A stretch of 64,000 nucleotides of DNA from NCBI GenBank assembly GCA_016987375.1, contig PJRA01000313.1, forward strand, positions 1,584,908 to 1,648,907, written 5' to 3'. The stretch comes from Brachionus koreanus (Eukaryota; Rotifera; Eurotatoria; Ploima; Brachionidae). A model generated the notes under the pieces. The model was not told where the DNA came from and ran no database searches. It worked only from the letters and a program-made list of their open reading frames with translations. Position numbers and translations under genes: made by a program. Below, in pieces: positions 51,405 through 63,848 of this stretch; positions within the stretch are counted from its first letter, which is position 1, and every line of letters starts with the position of its first letter.

Positions 51405-51546
51405 GGTCCTGTGGTGTAGTGGTTAGAACACCCGACACCCAATCAGGAGGTTGTGGATTGGAATCCTCAAGCAGTTCCGGCTTAGGCTAACTACCCGACC
51501 GTCCAAGAACGTTAGAAGCTATAAAGAAATAAATAAAGTTAATACA
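51405..51546 (+). repeat. tRNA-derived SINE
   Basis: GGTCCTGTGGTGTAGTGGTTAGAA at the start contains a polymerase III A box (TGGTGTAGTGG), and GGATTGGAATCC at 51455-51466 fits a B box. Spacing is like that of a tRNA. The anticodon arm and acceptor stem do not close as a functional tRNA, and about 60 bases of non-tRNA sequence follow, ending in an AT-rich tail (AATAAATAAAG). It directly abuts the 5' side of the LINE fragment. Confidence 0.75.
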
Positions 51547-52347
51547 AAAAATGAATCTAATGAAATAGAGAGAAACAGAATACATATTTTTAAATATTTG
51601 ATGAGTCAAGAAAAAAGGAAGAAATAGTGTGGTAGCAATTACACAATGGAGTCGAGTATTCGAAAATATTTTTTAAGATTTAATTCCATTTAAATATGCC
51701 ATCTATATCTAAATAAAAAAAGCTTTTCTTAAAAGGCACGTTTCATTTTACTATTGTCTATATAATATATATGTTTAATAGTTTGTTTAAAGGAGCAATT
51801 AAATCTTGTTAAAATTAGCTCTTGCTGATTTTTTTATAACTTTTAGATCAAAAGTTATTTGAATAAAGAGCACCAAATTTAACATTTTTGCATGACTTTA
51901 AAAATTGAGTAGATTTTTATCTTTTCACGTATCATCCGAAAGAAAAGTCTAATGAATTTGAAATTTAAATTTTTAAATAACTGATCCATATGGTTCAAAA
52001 CAAGCATATTTTACCTTTTAAGATTTTCAGCATTCTTTTTTACTTTTTTTATATACAAACAATTTTTATCCAAATGACTTAAACAACTAGTATTTTATTA
52101 ATTTCTTAGAATTGTTATTCACATAGAATTCATAGCAGTTAAATAAAAAAAAATTTATTATTTTCAAAGGTTAACTTTCTTTCATAAAATTTAAAATCGA
52201 TTAAATAAACATTGAACTTTAAAATCTAAATGAGAATAAAAAATACATTCATTAATTAAATTTAAAAATTTTATTAAATAAAAATTAAAAATAATTTAAT
52301 TAAAATATATATTTTTTAAATTTATCTAATTAAAAAGTAAAATTTTA
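51547..52347. other. Intergenic, transporter 3' flank
   Basis: AT-rich DNA between the SINE and the transporter gene. No gene or element recognised. Confidence 0.5.
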
Positions 52348-54303
52348 TTAAAATTTGTTTAAATCGGTTGAATTGATCGATTTTTCAATCAAAAAACTTT
52401 TTTTCTAAAAAAAAATTTTTCCTTAATATTAAATGATCTAAAAATATATTGAAAAATATTACTTTTTTTTCAATGCATTCGAAAAATGTGATGAAAATAA
52501 TCAATATTGCTGCTCCTATAAAACTTGTCACTGATCCAAAGTAAAAAGCATAATCATAAAAATTGAATTTTGAATAAATTATTCCTGCAATAGCCGGTCC
52601 TGCTATAGATGGTAAACTGATAAAAAAATGATAATAGCCTTTGTTAATAAATTAATAATATTGTTTGCCCTTTATTCAGTTTTAATTAAAAATTTAATCA
52701 CCTGCAGCATGATTTGCCAGCTTAGGTGATTGAGCTAAATCGCACGAAATCGGTACAATAAAGCACAACAAAACCCCATCCATTAAACCTAGAATGGCCA
52801 ATTGTATCAGTAGTTCATTAAAGCATCTTGCCATCGGAATAGTTAATTGAACAATTCCGTATACAATAAACACTAGTGTGTGATAATGAACCCTATGAAA
52901 TTTCTAAAAGTTTAATTAGAAAATTTTTTCTTTATACAAAAAAATTAATTCTTTAGAAGTTTTAGAAAAAGAAATTTTAATTAAAAAAAATACCGTATGG
53001 TCGCCAATTTTTCCGAAAACTAAAGCAGCGAAGCCCGAAGCCGCGCCAAAAACTACATTTATATAAAATGGTTTGTCATTTGGAAATACTTTAATTGAAT
53101 GATGATCCTTAATAAATAAATTATTAAACAATTTAAATTTTTTATTTAAATAGAGTACAATATTAACTATTGGAATTAAATAGCCAAGCATTCCAAAAAA
53201 TGACGCTACACAAAACACAATAAACTGAGGCTTTTTGAGTACTTCAAGTCCAAAGCTGCTTTTTAATTTATGCATTTTTTTTTTGTGAATCAACACTGGT
53301 ATCATTGGTTTGTAAGTCATTGCCATAAACATAGTGATAAAATTAAGAACGCTCAAGAAAAAGAAAGTTGTCTTTAAACCGTGATTATCAATTAATTTTG
53401 AGGTAAATACTGGAAGTAGAACGACCACAATTGATCCAATTAGATTCATAATTCCATTAGCCAGCGATATGCGCTAAAAATTTTGTTTTAAATTTTTAAA
53501 ATAAATATCATAAATTAATTTTTTTTTTAGAAAATTTTGAACTATTTTATATCTAAACGACCTTTAAAATTCTTTCAAATATTTAGAACTTATTAAATTT
53601 AAAAGCCCTTTTTAAAAATTTAAGATTTGGTCACTTTAGAATTAATCACTTACTTTATTAAAATAATGTGGAAGAATGGCAAGAGTTGAAGTTAAAAGAA
53701 ATGCTTGACCAATTCCATATAAAACTCCATATGTTAAAAAATAAAGCCACAAATCATCAATATAAACGCATAGTGCAAGAGATGCACCAGAAACAAGTCC
53801 ACCGAAAATTCCTGGTTTACGAGGACCAAAAAAATCAGTTGCAATACTTCCAAAAGAGCAAAATATATATTGAACACCAGTGGATAAGCTTCCTATCCAA
53901 GCTATGAAAGAACAAGATTAATTTTTTGGTTAAAAATAATAATAAATGTACCTGTGTAAACAACATGATTTTCTGTCTGATTGTACACTCGTTCCATTTC
54001 GTTAAGTAACAAAGAGTAATTGTTTATCATCCCAATTAAAATTCCGAGACTAAAACCTGAGCACAAAACCACAATCCATCCCCAGCCTCCTTCTTGATAA
54101 ATAAAATCTGAATTTTGATTTTCTAAGTTTTCATCAAACAATTTCACTTCCTTAGTTCCATTTTTAAATTCAATCTCAGGACCTTTGATAAAAATAATTT
54201 TTAGTTTTTTTGTCAGATCAAGACAATCTTTGTTACTTGAATTTTGAGAGAGCTCAATAAATTTTTGCCCCTCGTCATTTTGATCATGATCATTTTTGGT
54301 CAT
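52348..54303 (-). CDS. Monocarboxylate-type transporter (SLC16 family)
   Basis: Seven exons: 54303-53952, 53901-53654, 53473-53159, 53107-52994, 52903-52702, 52638-52463 and 52404-52348, giving 487 residues of MFS-fold transporter with an about 75-residue polar N-terminus. The SLC16 signature EGGWGWIVVLCSGFSLGILIG marks TM1, followed by YTAWIGSLSTG, GPRKPGIFGG between TM2 and TM3, GIGQAFLLTSTLAILPHYFNKR (TM4 to TM5), LIDNHGLKTTFFFLSVL, a central loop, GFAALVFGKIGD (TM8) and GLMDGVLLCFIVPI. Sequence looks nearest to the MCT8/MCT10 (SLC16A2/A10) branch, which carries thyroid hormone and aromatic amino acids, but substrate cannot be read from sequence. The 51-nt third intron is in frame and stop-free. 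If the 58-nt last intron is not removed, the protein ends differently at 52385. It lies downstream of tafazzin on the same strand. Confidence 0.88.
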
Positions 54304-55108
54304 TGTAAATTGTGTCTTGTAAATTTTTGATTATAAACTTTGATTTGCTAATTATTGGTTTGATGATAAAATTCATTCAAGTGTCGAATTTTTGTCTCTT
54401 AGGCACAAATTTTCTTATCTAAAAATGAAATTTACTTTTATTAAAAAAATGTTTTTTTTTTTTCTTTAATGAATCGAATGCAGAAGCTTGAAAATGCAGT
54501 GTAAGATTTTCTCTTTTTTTTTAAATTCAATCGTCTAAAATGCATAATTTCTACTAAAAAAGAATGCTGATAAATTTTAGCTTGTTAGAGTAAGCACATC
54601 GTTTTATAATTTTTTTCTCATATTGCAATATCAATATTTTTTTCAAACAAAAATCAAACAAATATTTAAAAACAAAAAATTAATTTACTTAATCGGATTA
54701 AAATATCCATTTTTTTAAAAAAAAAGTTTTCTAACTAATATAATTAAAAATGAGCTCTGATTGTTTTTTTTTCTTTTAATCAATCGTTTATGTCAACATT
54801 ATAGAATCCAAAAAGATAAAAAATACTCTAGTAAATTTTAGATCAAATTTTAAAGAATCATTATGAAATTTATTTTAAATAAGTAAAAATATTTCAAATA
54901 ATAAAAATTTAAATGTAAATATATTTTATTTATATTTTCTAAAGTAATAAAATAAACATATTTTGGGTGCTAAAACAATATACACAATTTTATATGCTAT
55001 AGAATGTCTGCGATGAATGTTTTTCTAGCATGTTTCCAAGTTAACAAAAAAACTTTTTTATTAATTGTGAATTACAAAAATTATAATTGAATAGCATATT
55101 TTTAATAA
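54304..55108. other. Intergenic, transporter 5' flank and tafazzin 3' flank
   Basis: AT-rich, with long T runs near 54450 and 54510. No gene or recognisable element. Confidence 0.5.
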
Positions 55109-56108
55109 TTATTTTATCTGCTTGACATGATCCTCATGAAAAGATCTAGCGTACTCTTTGAGCTTGTAAAATTCCTCTTCAATTTTATTTGTTATTTGTC
55201 TTCGTATTTCTATCTGAAAAGATAAAATTAAGACAAAAACATTTTAAAATAACTAAAATGATTACTGCGCTAAGTTGTTTTTCTTTAAGATTTCTAACCA
55301 TATCATCAAAATAAATAGGCTCTCCAAATACAATTGTTGCTTTTTGGCCCATCTGAGGTCTATAGGGTTGTTTATTTGGTAATATGTCATCAAAGCCTAA
55401 GTAAAAAGAATAATTTTATTTATTTTTTTATTTTTTGTTTTACCATAGTGATAAAACGGTAGAACAACAGGAGTTATTTTTGCATCTGCGACCAGCCGAC
55501 CAACGCCCCACTTTAGCCTAATGTATTCCTTTTTTTCATTGACTTTACCCTCCGGGAAAATGTGCACCCAATCACCCTTATTCAAATCATCCAACACTTG
55601 ATTCATAATCGGCTGATATACTCCGTCCCCTCTAACAATCGGCAGAACTTTTCCCAAGCGGAAAACAAGTGAATGAAATGGTTGACTAAAGCAAATTTCT
55701 TTGGCTGCCAAAGTCCATCTCAAAGTTGGTTTTTCAGGCGTTAAAAATGTTGAAAGTGGGAGAATCGCTCCTAGAAAAATAGACCAAATTGAAAAAATTA
55801 ATTTTTTACTATTTAAGATTATACCAAACACAACCGGATCATCGCAACAAGAGTCATGATTGCAAACAGTTATTAAAGGCTTTCCTTTTGGTCGGTCATG
55901 CAATATCTTTTTAAAGATCTCAATGTTTATTATTTTTGTTTTATTGAAACGCTCTTTATTAATGCTAAAAAATAAAATGTTTGATTCCTGGATTATTTTG
56001 TATATTACTTGCAAACAAATGACTTGTGTAGCCAACCAAAAATGAAACAAAACTAGATGCTAATCGCCATTTTTTTGAAAATTTAGTGGATACAGTCCAA
56101 TCGTTCAT
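55109..56108 (-). CDS. TAFAZZIN: Tafazzin, cardiolipin acyltransferase
   Basis: Five exons: 56108-56009, 55953-55825, 55770-55444, 55396-55266 and 55213-55109, giving 263 residues, like the human 262-residue isoform. Tafazzin is the mitochondrial phospholipid-lysophospholipid transacylase that remodels cardiolipin. The N-terminal WRLASSFVSFLVGYTSHLFAKRFNKTKI matches the membrane anchor. The acyltransferase HX4D motif is NHDSCCDD (His66, Asp71). Other blocks are LRWTLAAKEICFSQPFHSLVFRLGKVLPIVRGDGVYQ, DWVHIFPEGKVN with the FPEG substrate motif, LKWGVGRLVADAKITPVVLPFYHYGFDDILPN, and a basic C-terminus. The vertebrate exon-5 insert is absent, as in most invertebrates. The second acceptor (AATAAAG) was chosen because it keeps phase and family alignment; a stronger-looking AG 13 bases upstream breaks the frame. 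Confidence 0.93.
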
Positions 56109-56689
56109 TTAATATCGTATTAACTTATATTTGAAAATATATGCTAAATACTTATCTATCAGAATTTGTATGTATATGATATTTGGTACAAAATATTTTA
56201 AATTGATCCTAAGTATTAGTGAAGGAGATTAAGTTTTTTTTCTTTAATTTTTAAATAAAATATTATATAAATTTTTGTCTAATTTATTTTGAGATTTCAA
56301 ATCATCCACTAATTTAAAATAACTGCAAAACTAAATTTCCGAATTTTTCAATTAAGTTAAAATTTATTTTAAATAGAATAGTTTAAAAAATATGATTAAA
56401 ATATGAGTAATTTTTTTTAAAAATTTATTGTGAAATGAATTTTAGAGAGAATTACATGATTTTTTTGAGATCTAAATGCTAGCTTAGGCTCTGAAAAAGT
56501 CTGTTGAGCAAGAGATATTTATTAAAATATTAAAATTTCTTACAGTATTTTAATTTAAAAATTTCAACTTGCCAATTCTACACAATAGCAGATAAAGCAA
56601 ATTTATTTAAAATAGTTTTTATTATTTGGGTAAAACAAGAAATTTTGCATTTTTTTCAATTTTTCAAATTAAAGAAAAATATGGGCTAT
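56109..56689. other. Intergenic, tafazzin 5' flank
   Basis: AT-rich sequence with no supported gene or repeat structure. Confidence 0.5.
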
Positions 56690-56925
56690 GCTTGATGAAG
56701 AAGCTTTTCTATTTTTGTCATCATTTTTCTAGCTGTATGAGGTCTAGCGTTATCTTAAAGACACAAACTTAGCTTTCGGTTGACCAAACAAAAATACTTT
56801 TTCTGAAGTGAGGCATACATTTGTTCTAATTGATAAGAATAATGTTGTGCATTTGAAGCACAAATATCTGGAATAAGCTCAAAGATTACTTTTGGAAACT
56901 TCCTAAACACAGAACACAAAAAGTA
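56690..56925 (-). pseudogene. Mariner transposase remnant
   Basis: Minus-strand translation gives VIFELIPDICASNAQHYSYQLEQMYASLQKKYFCLVNRKLSLCL, one stop, then DNARPHTARKMMTKIEKL. This is the mariner block spanning the second catalytic Asp. It is of the same family as the 47-kb copy, with which it shares LVN-KL and QLEQ(I/M)YASL. Truncated on both sides. At its upstream end (higher coordinates) it abuts a copy of the small repeat found at 39526. Confidence 0.75.
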
Positions 56926-57000
56926 TTGGAAAATGAGATGAGTGTTTCCCCATTATCAGCTAGAAAATAAAACACGTTTTTTTTCACATTTCTATAGTGT
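56926..57000. repeat. Partial copy of the 39.5-kb TIR repeat
   Basis: GGAAAATGAGATGAGTGTTTCCCCATTATC here parallels GAAAAGGAGATGAGCTCCTCCCCATTATC at about 39553-39582. The ends (CTATAG) are eroded compared with that copy. Confidence 0.45.
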
Positions 57001-57018
57001 GGGTACCGTCAGTGACGG

Positions 57019-57194
57019 ACACTGGACCGCCATAACTAGGTGTTGGCCGTCTTGATGGCAGCGGGAGAAAAAATTATTTTTTTCTATATTTTAACTTTTT
57101 TTCTTATACTCAATTAATTTATCAATCCAATTTTTAAATTTTATTTTTGAACACGGTCATCAAAACAACCAACACCAAGTTTTAGCGGTCCAAT
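57019..57194. mobile_element. MITE-like element with ~40-bp inverted ends
   Basis: Left end TGGACCGCCATAACTAGGTGTTGG followed by CCGTCTTGATGG (about 57023-57058) pairs with the reverse complement of the right end (about 57155-57192), TGGACCGCTAAAACTTGGTGTTGG followed by TTGTTTTGATGACCG. Roughly 80% of the arm is identical. About 95 bases of AT-rich filler lie between. It is GC-richer than the surroundings. Superfamily not assigned; target duplication not clear. Confidence 0.65.
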
Positions 57195-59267
57195 ACCAAC
57201 AATATATTTCCACCTTCCACAAGACATACTTCGCGAGTTACTCCTGTTACTGATAGGCCTTTTTTCCAATAATAGAAATAGTACTAAAATTTCAAAATTT
57301 TCATTTTAAGTTACATAAATTTTTTTAGAATAAAATAAGCAAAGAGTTAGACATTTCATTTTGAAAAGCACCCAATTCTGTTTTTTTTAAATATATTATG
57401 AATTAAAATTTTATAATATCATTTATTTAAGATTATAAAAAATGGAATTCACAAATTGTTTTGTTTGTTAATATTTATGGACGTTTATCATTCAAGTTTA
57501 TTATCAAAGATAAATTTCAACATTATGACCGACTTTGAATTATATTCGATAGGTTAAATTATTTTATTTTTTGTCTATTGCTTTTTTTTTAAGGTTTTAA
57601 AAGAGCATGAATAATAAAGAAAATTTCCTTTTTAATTTATTCTATCTATGAGTAGACTTTCTTGATTTGCTTTAATTTTCTTTATTTTAAACCTTATCTT
57701 AACAAAGAAAATAATCTTTTGCGTAATTTTATTACTTAAATTCATCTAAATAATAATTCAAGATAAGTGAACGCAAAACAATAATTTTAAATTATTTAAT
57801 TAAAGTCAGATTTTTTCATTTATGGCTGTCAGTACAGTTAGCTTTTTATTTTGGCGTGTTATTTTCTTTTCTGATTATTTCACTAATTTTACTTAATGAT
57901 TTTATTTTATCTATTTGATTTCATAAATTCATGTTTAATACTAAATCAAGGATTTATATTTATAACATATTTTTAAAATAAACAGCTCAATGAAAAATGT
58001 TTCCTTGGAAGTACGATTCAAATTTTTATCATTCTATAACAAATCCAATGTGACTAAAATTGATTGATTACATTTTCAATTTATTAGATTTGAATACTTG
58101 GATATTCTTTATTTTATTTTAATTAAAGACATAAATTGAACGCCTTGTAGGCGATGTAAAAAGAAATTTAAAAAAAATAATATAATAAAAAAAAGACAAT
58201 AAGAATAGCAATATATTAGAATTTTATTTTGATGGATTAGTAATCGAAAATCACAAAATTAATTTTACGGCTAAAAACAATAAGCAATAGTGTATAGAAT
58301 AAGTGGCATATTTTTATTATTGAAGTTTGTCTATTTAAAAATTTAATTTAAAATTGCACAGTGGAGTAAAATCTACTATAAAATCAATTAATTTAGTTTG
58401 TGATTTTGAAAAAGTTTTTATCTCAAATGCTTTTTCATTCTTTTCAATTGTTGTATTTAATTAAAAAAAATTTATTTTTTTAAAGAGCTTTTAATTATTT
58501 AGATTTTTTAAATGTTCATTTTTGAATTAAATTAGTTATTTCTCATTTATTGGTAAAAAAAAAATAACGCTTCTCAATTCATTAGCTCTATTAAATATGC
58601 TGATTTCTGATATTATAATAAAACTAACTTGAAAAATTTTAACACACGCAAATTTTGAAGCTTGTACGCTAATTAAATTTAAATTAAATTAAAATTTATT
58701 GTAAATATGTTAACTTATATTAACGCCATCAAGTTAGTAATTAATCAAGCAATATTATATTTTAATAAAAATGTAAAGCCTGTAGGCTGTTCATGCTAAA
58801 ATAATTTTATACTTTTGTGTCATGACATCAAACAGTGATATTTTTTGAGCTCGAATTTTTAAAAACCTGTTTTATTTATTTTATTTTTTGCTGAGAAATA
58901 AATTAATTTTAGAGCTATATAAAACTAAAACAGAGTGAAAATTTAAGAAAAATATAAAATGTGTCGAAAACACGAATCGATAAGATAATTAGTTTTGGAC
59001 TATTCTTGCTATCTCGTCTAGATATATTTTGAGAGCTTATTTCAAGTTGAAATTTCTGTTTTATTTGCAATCGTGGTTAGTTATTATAATCATATGAACA
59101 AAACCAAAGACTTGAATAATTTATGCCTTAATCATTCTTGATAGCTTCTTCGTTTCTTATTAGTTTTATTCAAGTTGATTTTTCTTCGCTTCACTTTCAA
59201 AAAATCCTTCAATATTGCTATCCTGAGCCCGGATACTTCAGTCTAAATTTTAATTAAAGCTTTAGAT
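57195..59267. other. Intergenic, upstream of TMCC gene
   Basis: AT-rich with no protein-coding signal that I can support. It contains a minus-strand LINE 3' end at about 58100-58175. Sequence just upstream of 59268 is likely the TMCC 5' UTR. Confidence 0.5.
58095..58175 (-). repeat. LINE 3' end (hairpin plus AT-repeat tail)
   Basis: On the minus strand, ACATCGCCTACAAGGCGTTCAAT is followed by AATAAAATAAAG-type tail sequence. It is the same arrangement as at 29.9 kb (CACATCGCCTTAAAGGCGTCAAT plus AAAT repeats). Both have a CGCC/GGCG stem. It is a 5'-truncated copy of the same retrotransposon family. Confidence 0.6.
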
Positions 59268-62200
59268 ATGAATAACAACAATACGACAGCCAGCGATAAC
59301 TCGTCAGACAGTGCTTCAAACAAAAAGTCAACTAGAACTGAAATTGAGATAATAGACCAGAAAATAATAAAATGCATAAACGAAATAAACACTTTAGAAC
59401 ATAAAATACAAAGTAAAAGTCTTTTGTTAATTTATTTTGGTTTTGGTTTAAAAAAATTTCAATTGATTTCAACTGTTTATTTTTTTTTGAGAATTAATAT
59501 AGTTTAAATTTTTCTCCAAAGGAGAATGGTCAAAACAAATGAATGCCCATTTGAAAAATTTCTATGATGATGAAGTAGATAAATCACATAACAATGACAG
59601 TATCAACAGCAATAACAATCAAAGTTTTTCAACTCCACAGCAAGCTGAATCGACCGAGTACGACAAGAGAAAATTTTTACTTCACAAAAAATTAAAATCC
59701 TATGAAAAGAGGCGTCAAAAATTGCTATACGAGAGCAAAAAAGAGCAAGAAGCGTCCAAACAAGCCGATTCCGAGCTTAAATCAGACACGGCCAGTGATA
59801 CTTCGAACCCGATTAGCACTTTGAGTAATACCACAGTTCCAAATGCTTCCAATTTAGCAAATTCGTCTAATCAAAATAATGCTCCCAGTTCAAACATTTT
59901 GAAGTCTAGCACTCGAAGTGATTCATTTTTGATCAATAATGGAGTCCAATTTAAACAAAGCATAAGTGATGATCAATCTAAACAGAATATAATTCAATCT
60001 GATGATAAGAATCCACAATCCTATTTGAATATTGACTCAAACATGTCAAATATAAAATTTAATAATAATTTAGCTGACAATGATAATTATCAAAACGAAG
60101 ATAATACTTCAAATCAAGTAGGAAAACACTTTTGTATTCTTTATGTTTAAATTATTTAGTGTAGTTGCAATAGAGAATTAAAACAGATAAATTAATGCGC
60201 TTTATTTTTTTAATTCTGTTCAGTAAAGAAAGGCTAAGAGAAAACAAAAATCCAATTTTATTCAAATAAATATATTTATTGCTGAAATTAATTGATTTTT
60301 TAGCTTCAAGTTTGTCTAGTTACCATATTAATCAAGTTTAGAATAATTAAATTTTAAAAATATATATTTTTTAAATTAATCTGTATTGTTTTTAGCTATG
60401 AAAAAAATTGAGCTTGAAAACTAACAAACATATAAATAGTAACTAAGTGAAGATTCATGAAAATTTAAATAAATCTTGAATTTAGACAGTTTCAAATATT
60501 CATAAAATTGGAGTAATATTTAGATATTCAAGTTATTTTTATAAAAAATATTTAAGATGCGAAATTTTTTGGCTTCGATAAAATTTTTAAAAAAAACTAA
60601 AGAATTAATTTTTTTCTGATAAAAATTAACAAAACTGATGGGTTAAAACCCCAGCTATATTTTCAATAAATCAAATTATAATAAAGGAACTAAAGTTTTT
60701 ATTTTTCATTTACTTTGAGATCGATTTTTGAGTTTAAATTAATTTATTTTTATGGAATAAAAAGGAAAAACAAAAGGTAACCCAAAGGTTCGAAAAAACC
60801 CTTCCGTGATTTGAGTGTTAAATTAATTTTTCACTTTTTATTTATTTCCTTTCTTGAATTTAATTTCTGAAACACATATTAAACCTTTAAGTCAATTCTT
60901 GAATTGAAAAATTAATTTGTCCATAAGAGTTTTCTTTGTTCAAAAAATTAACTTCAAATAGTACGAGTGAAAATAATATTTAATTGAAATTTAGAATAAT
61001 TTTAAACAAACATTTCAATAAAAATTTATTAAGAGATTAATTTTTTAAAAAACTTAGATTGTTTTTAAATTCAAAAAATAGCACTTTGTTACAAATGAAA
61101 AAAAAATTAAAAAAAGTTCCGATTAAAACGGGTAAGATTTAGAAAGATCTTAATTAAATATGGTATATATGAGTTAAATTTTTGTTTAACAATTTTAAAC
61201 TAATTTCGTAAAGATCAAGATAGGATCATTACTTTTTTTTTCGAAAAGATTATCTAGAAAATATTCTTCCCTAATTAATTAAAATAAATAGATCATTTTG
61301 TTCACAAGAAAAAACAAGAGCTCAAAATTTTACAAAATGTGTTATTTGATATCTTAAGTGCTCCCAGATCATTGATTTCATAATTAAAATTTGAATAATA
61401 GTAAGAGTCTGGTTTGGTGTTAAATTTCACAAATGGCAAAAATGATGCTCAAAATTTCTGAAAATAATTAAGATATTGTTGTTTATCTGCAGTATCTGGA
61501 TCTAGCTTGAACTTTTTTTGAATAAGGAATAAAATGCTTTTAAATTAAAATTAAATTAAAATTACATTTAAAATAAAAAAAATCATTAATCGTGACAAAG
61601 TCTTAGGTTTTTAACAGAAAACAATATATAAATAAAAACAATCAAGAAGTTAGGTATTTTATGATTTATTAATGCCAAAATAAATTTTAAGTATCTATTA
61701 TTGATATTAAGATTCATTAAGTTTCATTTACGACGATATTTTGCTAAAATTCCGTTTTTTAAATCCTTAAAAGATCTAGGGTTTATTTTTTAAAATTCTA
61801 ATGAAATAAGAATTTACTGTAAATTTCAAAATTTTAATTAAAAAATCTGTCTTTTATAAAATTCTTAAATATTTTTAAAAAAGTTGGTTTTAAAACATAG
61901 GGTATTATTTTTAAGGTAAAATTTATTATATTTTTTATCAGTAGATTCAACAATTAAAGTTCCAACCCAAAATAACCAATAATTAGAACAATAATTGAGA
62001 AAAATTCACCGAAAATTGAAGTAAAATTTTTCAAGCAAATGGTTTAGGCAATTTAAATTTAACAAACAATTTATTGAATTAAATACCTTATTTAATCTTG
62101 AATTACAATATTATTTACCATCTAAGTAAAATAAAATCTTAGATAATACAAATAAAAATTCTAAATAATTGCAGATAATTTATTTAAAATTAAAGTTTAA

Positions 62201-63008
62201 ATACATTGTCGTTTTAAATTTTTTGAAAATTAACCTTAAGTCTAAATTATGATTTTTTTACAAGCTTTACATGGTTGTCCTTCAACAGATAATGGAATTG
62301 AAATTACAACAGGAAAAAATACAGTCAGATTTGGAAAATATTAGAGTAATTTGAATATATTGGAAAAATTTTTATTGTCTATTTTATTTTTTTAAGGAAA
62401 AAAACAACGAAAATTATCAAATGCTGCTCAAGGAGCTTCAAAGCACTTCGTCTCAAATATCTGAGCACACAAGCAAGACCATGTTCGGCTTGTACAAAAC
62501 AAATGATCAAAAACTAGACGAATTAAAGTCTCTATTTGATCGTTCATTACAATCCTATAATTATAGTATTAACCATTGCCATCGAGATATCAAGGAAACC
62601 AAAGAAGACGTCAGTTACATGAAAAACAAAATTGAATTTATAGACAAAGCTCAGAAAATTCCAAATATTGAAACTACTCCAACTAATTACTGGCAACTTT
62701 TCTACAAGCTTTTGGATATTTTTCTCACATTTCTCACAATAATTTTATTAGCGTTTACGAACATGATTGCTTCAGTAAAATTCATATTCCTGTTGTATCC
62801 ACGAACAATTGTAATCTTTCTTTTGGCATATTTTGTCATATTTTATATTGTAGACTACGAACGATTAAAGCACGAACATTTCGATCAATTTAAATCTTTT
62901 GATACAAACTCTAGTAGTTCAGTTACTCGTTTTTTGAATTCAATCTATGGCTTGTTTTTTCTATTTAAGAATAAAATCTATCCAGATGCAAACGCTGTTG
63001 TTTCATAA
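59268..63008 (+). CDS. TMCC family transmembrane coiled-coil protein
   Basis: Exons 59268-59412, 59522-60117, 62289-62345 and 62397-63008 join in phase into about 469 residues. TMCC1-3 are ER membrane proteins; TMCC1 acts at ER-endosome contact sites. The N-terminal coiled coil (TRTEIEIIDQKIIKCINEINTLEHKI, then RKFLLHKKLKSYEKRRQKL) corresponds to the TMCC segment TRAAVEALQNKILKL...LHKKLEHYHKKL. A long Ser/Asn/Gln-rich linker follows. The last exons hold a second coiled coil (LKELQ...YMKNKIEFID), then two closely spaced membrane spans at the C-terminus (LLDIFLTFLTIILLAFTNMIA and FLLYPRTIVIFLLAYFVIFYIVDY), the usual TMCC hairpin. The 2.2-kb third-junction intron may hide a further exon, because vertebrate proteins have more coiled coil. 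Confidence 0.8.
60118..62288. other. Long intron of the TMCC gene
   Basis: 2171 bases, far longer than the other introns of the window. AT-rich. It contains a possible piggyBac-like end at 60776-60821 and the 18-mer shared with 47753. I found no convincing extra exon. Confidence 0.5.
60776..60821 (-). repeat. Possible solo piggyBac-like end
   Basis: Read on the minus strand from 60821: TTAACACTCAAATCACGGAAGGGTTTTTT. This resembles the 30261 element (TTAACACTAGAACGCCCGAGGGGTTTTTT). I could not find a matching inverted partner nearby. Confidence 0.35.
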
Positions 63009-63848
63009 CTATTAAATAAAGTTTAAAACTTGCTACCGAGTCAAGAATTTGCTTTAAACTCAGTGTTTTTTAATTGTTTGTCTAAATTAACCGAAAAAAT
63101 CTGATTTAAGAATCCCAACAGCTAAACGAAATTGGAATTCAATTTTGCATTGTTATCATTGCAAAGCAACAATAATTATTTAGTCAATTAAAATTAGTAT
63201 TTTTTTGCATTTTTTAAATAAGAAATTTATTTTGTTGATTTTTTAATTTTTAAAATTTTGTAATTTGTGATATTTGTAACTGAAAATTTGTAAAATAAAT
63301 TTCATTTATGGTGATTATGAATATAACCGAGAGAAAATTAGTTTATACGCTTGTTTACTAAGAATAGTCTAAAACTAAAAAATTCATGAAACATAGTAAT
63401 TTTTTAGAGAGCCATTAAAAACACATAATATTTTCGAATTTTGAATAAAAAAATATTGATTAACTTATTTTGAATTTCATGCTGTAATTATGATGTAACT
63501 TTCAATTCTCTTTAATTGTTCTTTGAGTCATTTTCTGCTGGCATTCTAAGCACATGACAATTGAACTGAGTGTTCTGTAAATAGTGTTTTAGATTATTTG
63601 ATCGTTTCTTTCTATATTGTAGAACGCTTCATTAAAAATCACGTATAAAAATCTTTTTCATTTCCCGAAATGAAGGGCCTTCATTAAGTTTAAATAATAC
63701 TAGAATGTAAAACTGGTTTAAATAACTTTAATTTAAAATTTTTTCTTCAAAATATAAAAATTTTCAAATTTAGATACAAAAAAATAGTTTTTATTTTTAT
63801 TAAAATTAATTTTAAAATTTAGTTAAATACAATATAGTCATGTAAACA
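63009..63848. other. TMCC 3' flank
   Basis: AT-rich downstream region with no gene seen; the early part is probably 3' UTR. Confidence 0.5.

Noticed and set aside
51405..51480. Functional tRNA gene
   Set aside because: Boxes A and B are present, but the acceptor stem does not pair and no sensible anticodon loop forms; the non-tRNA body and AT-rich tail fit a SINE better.
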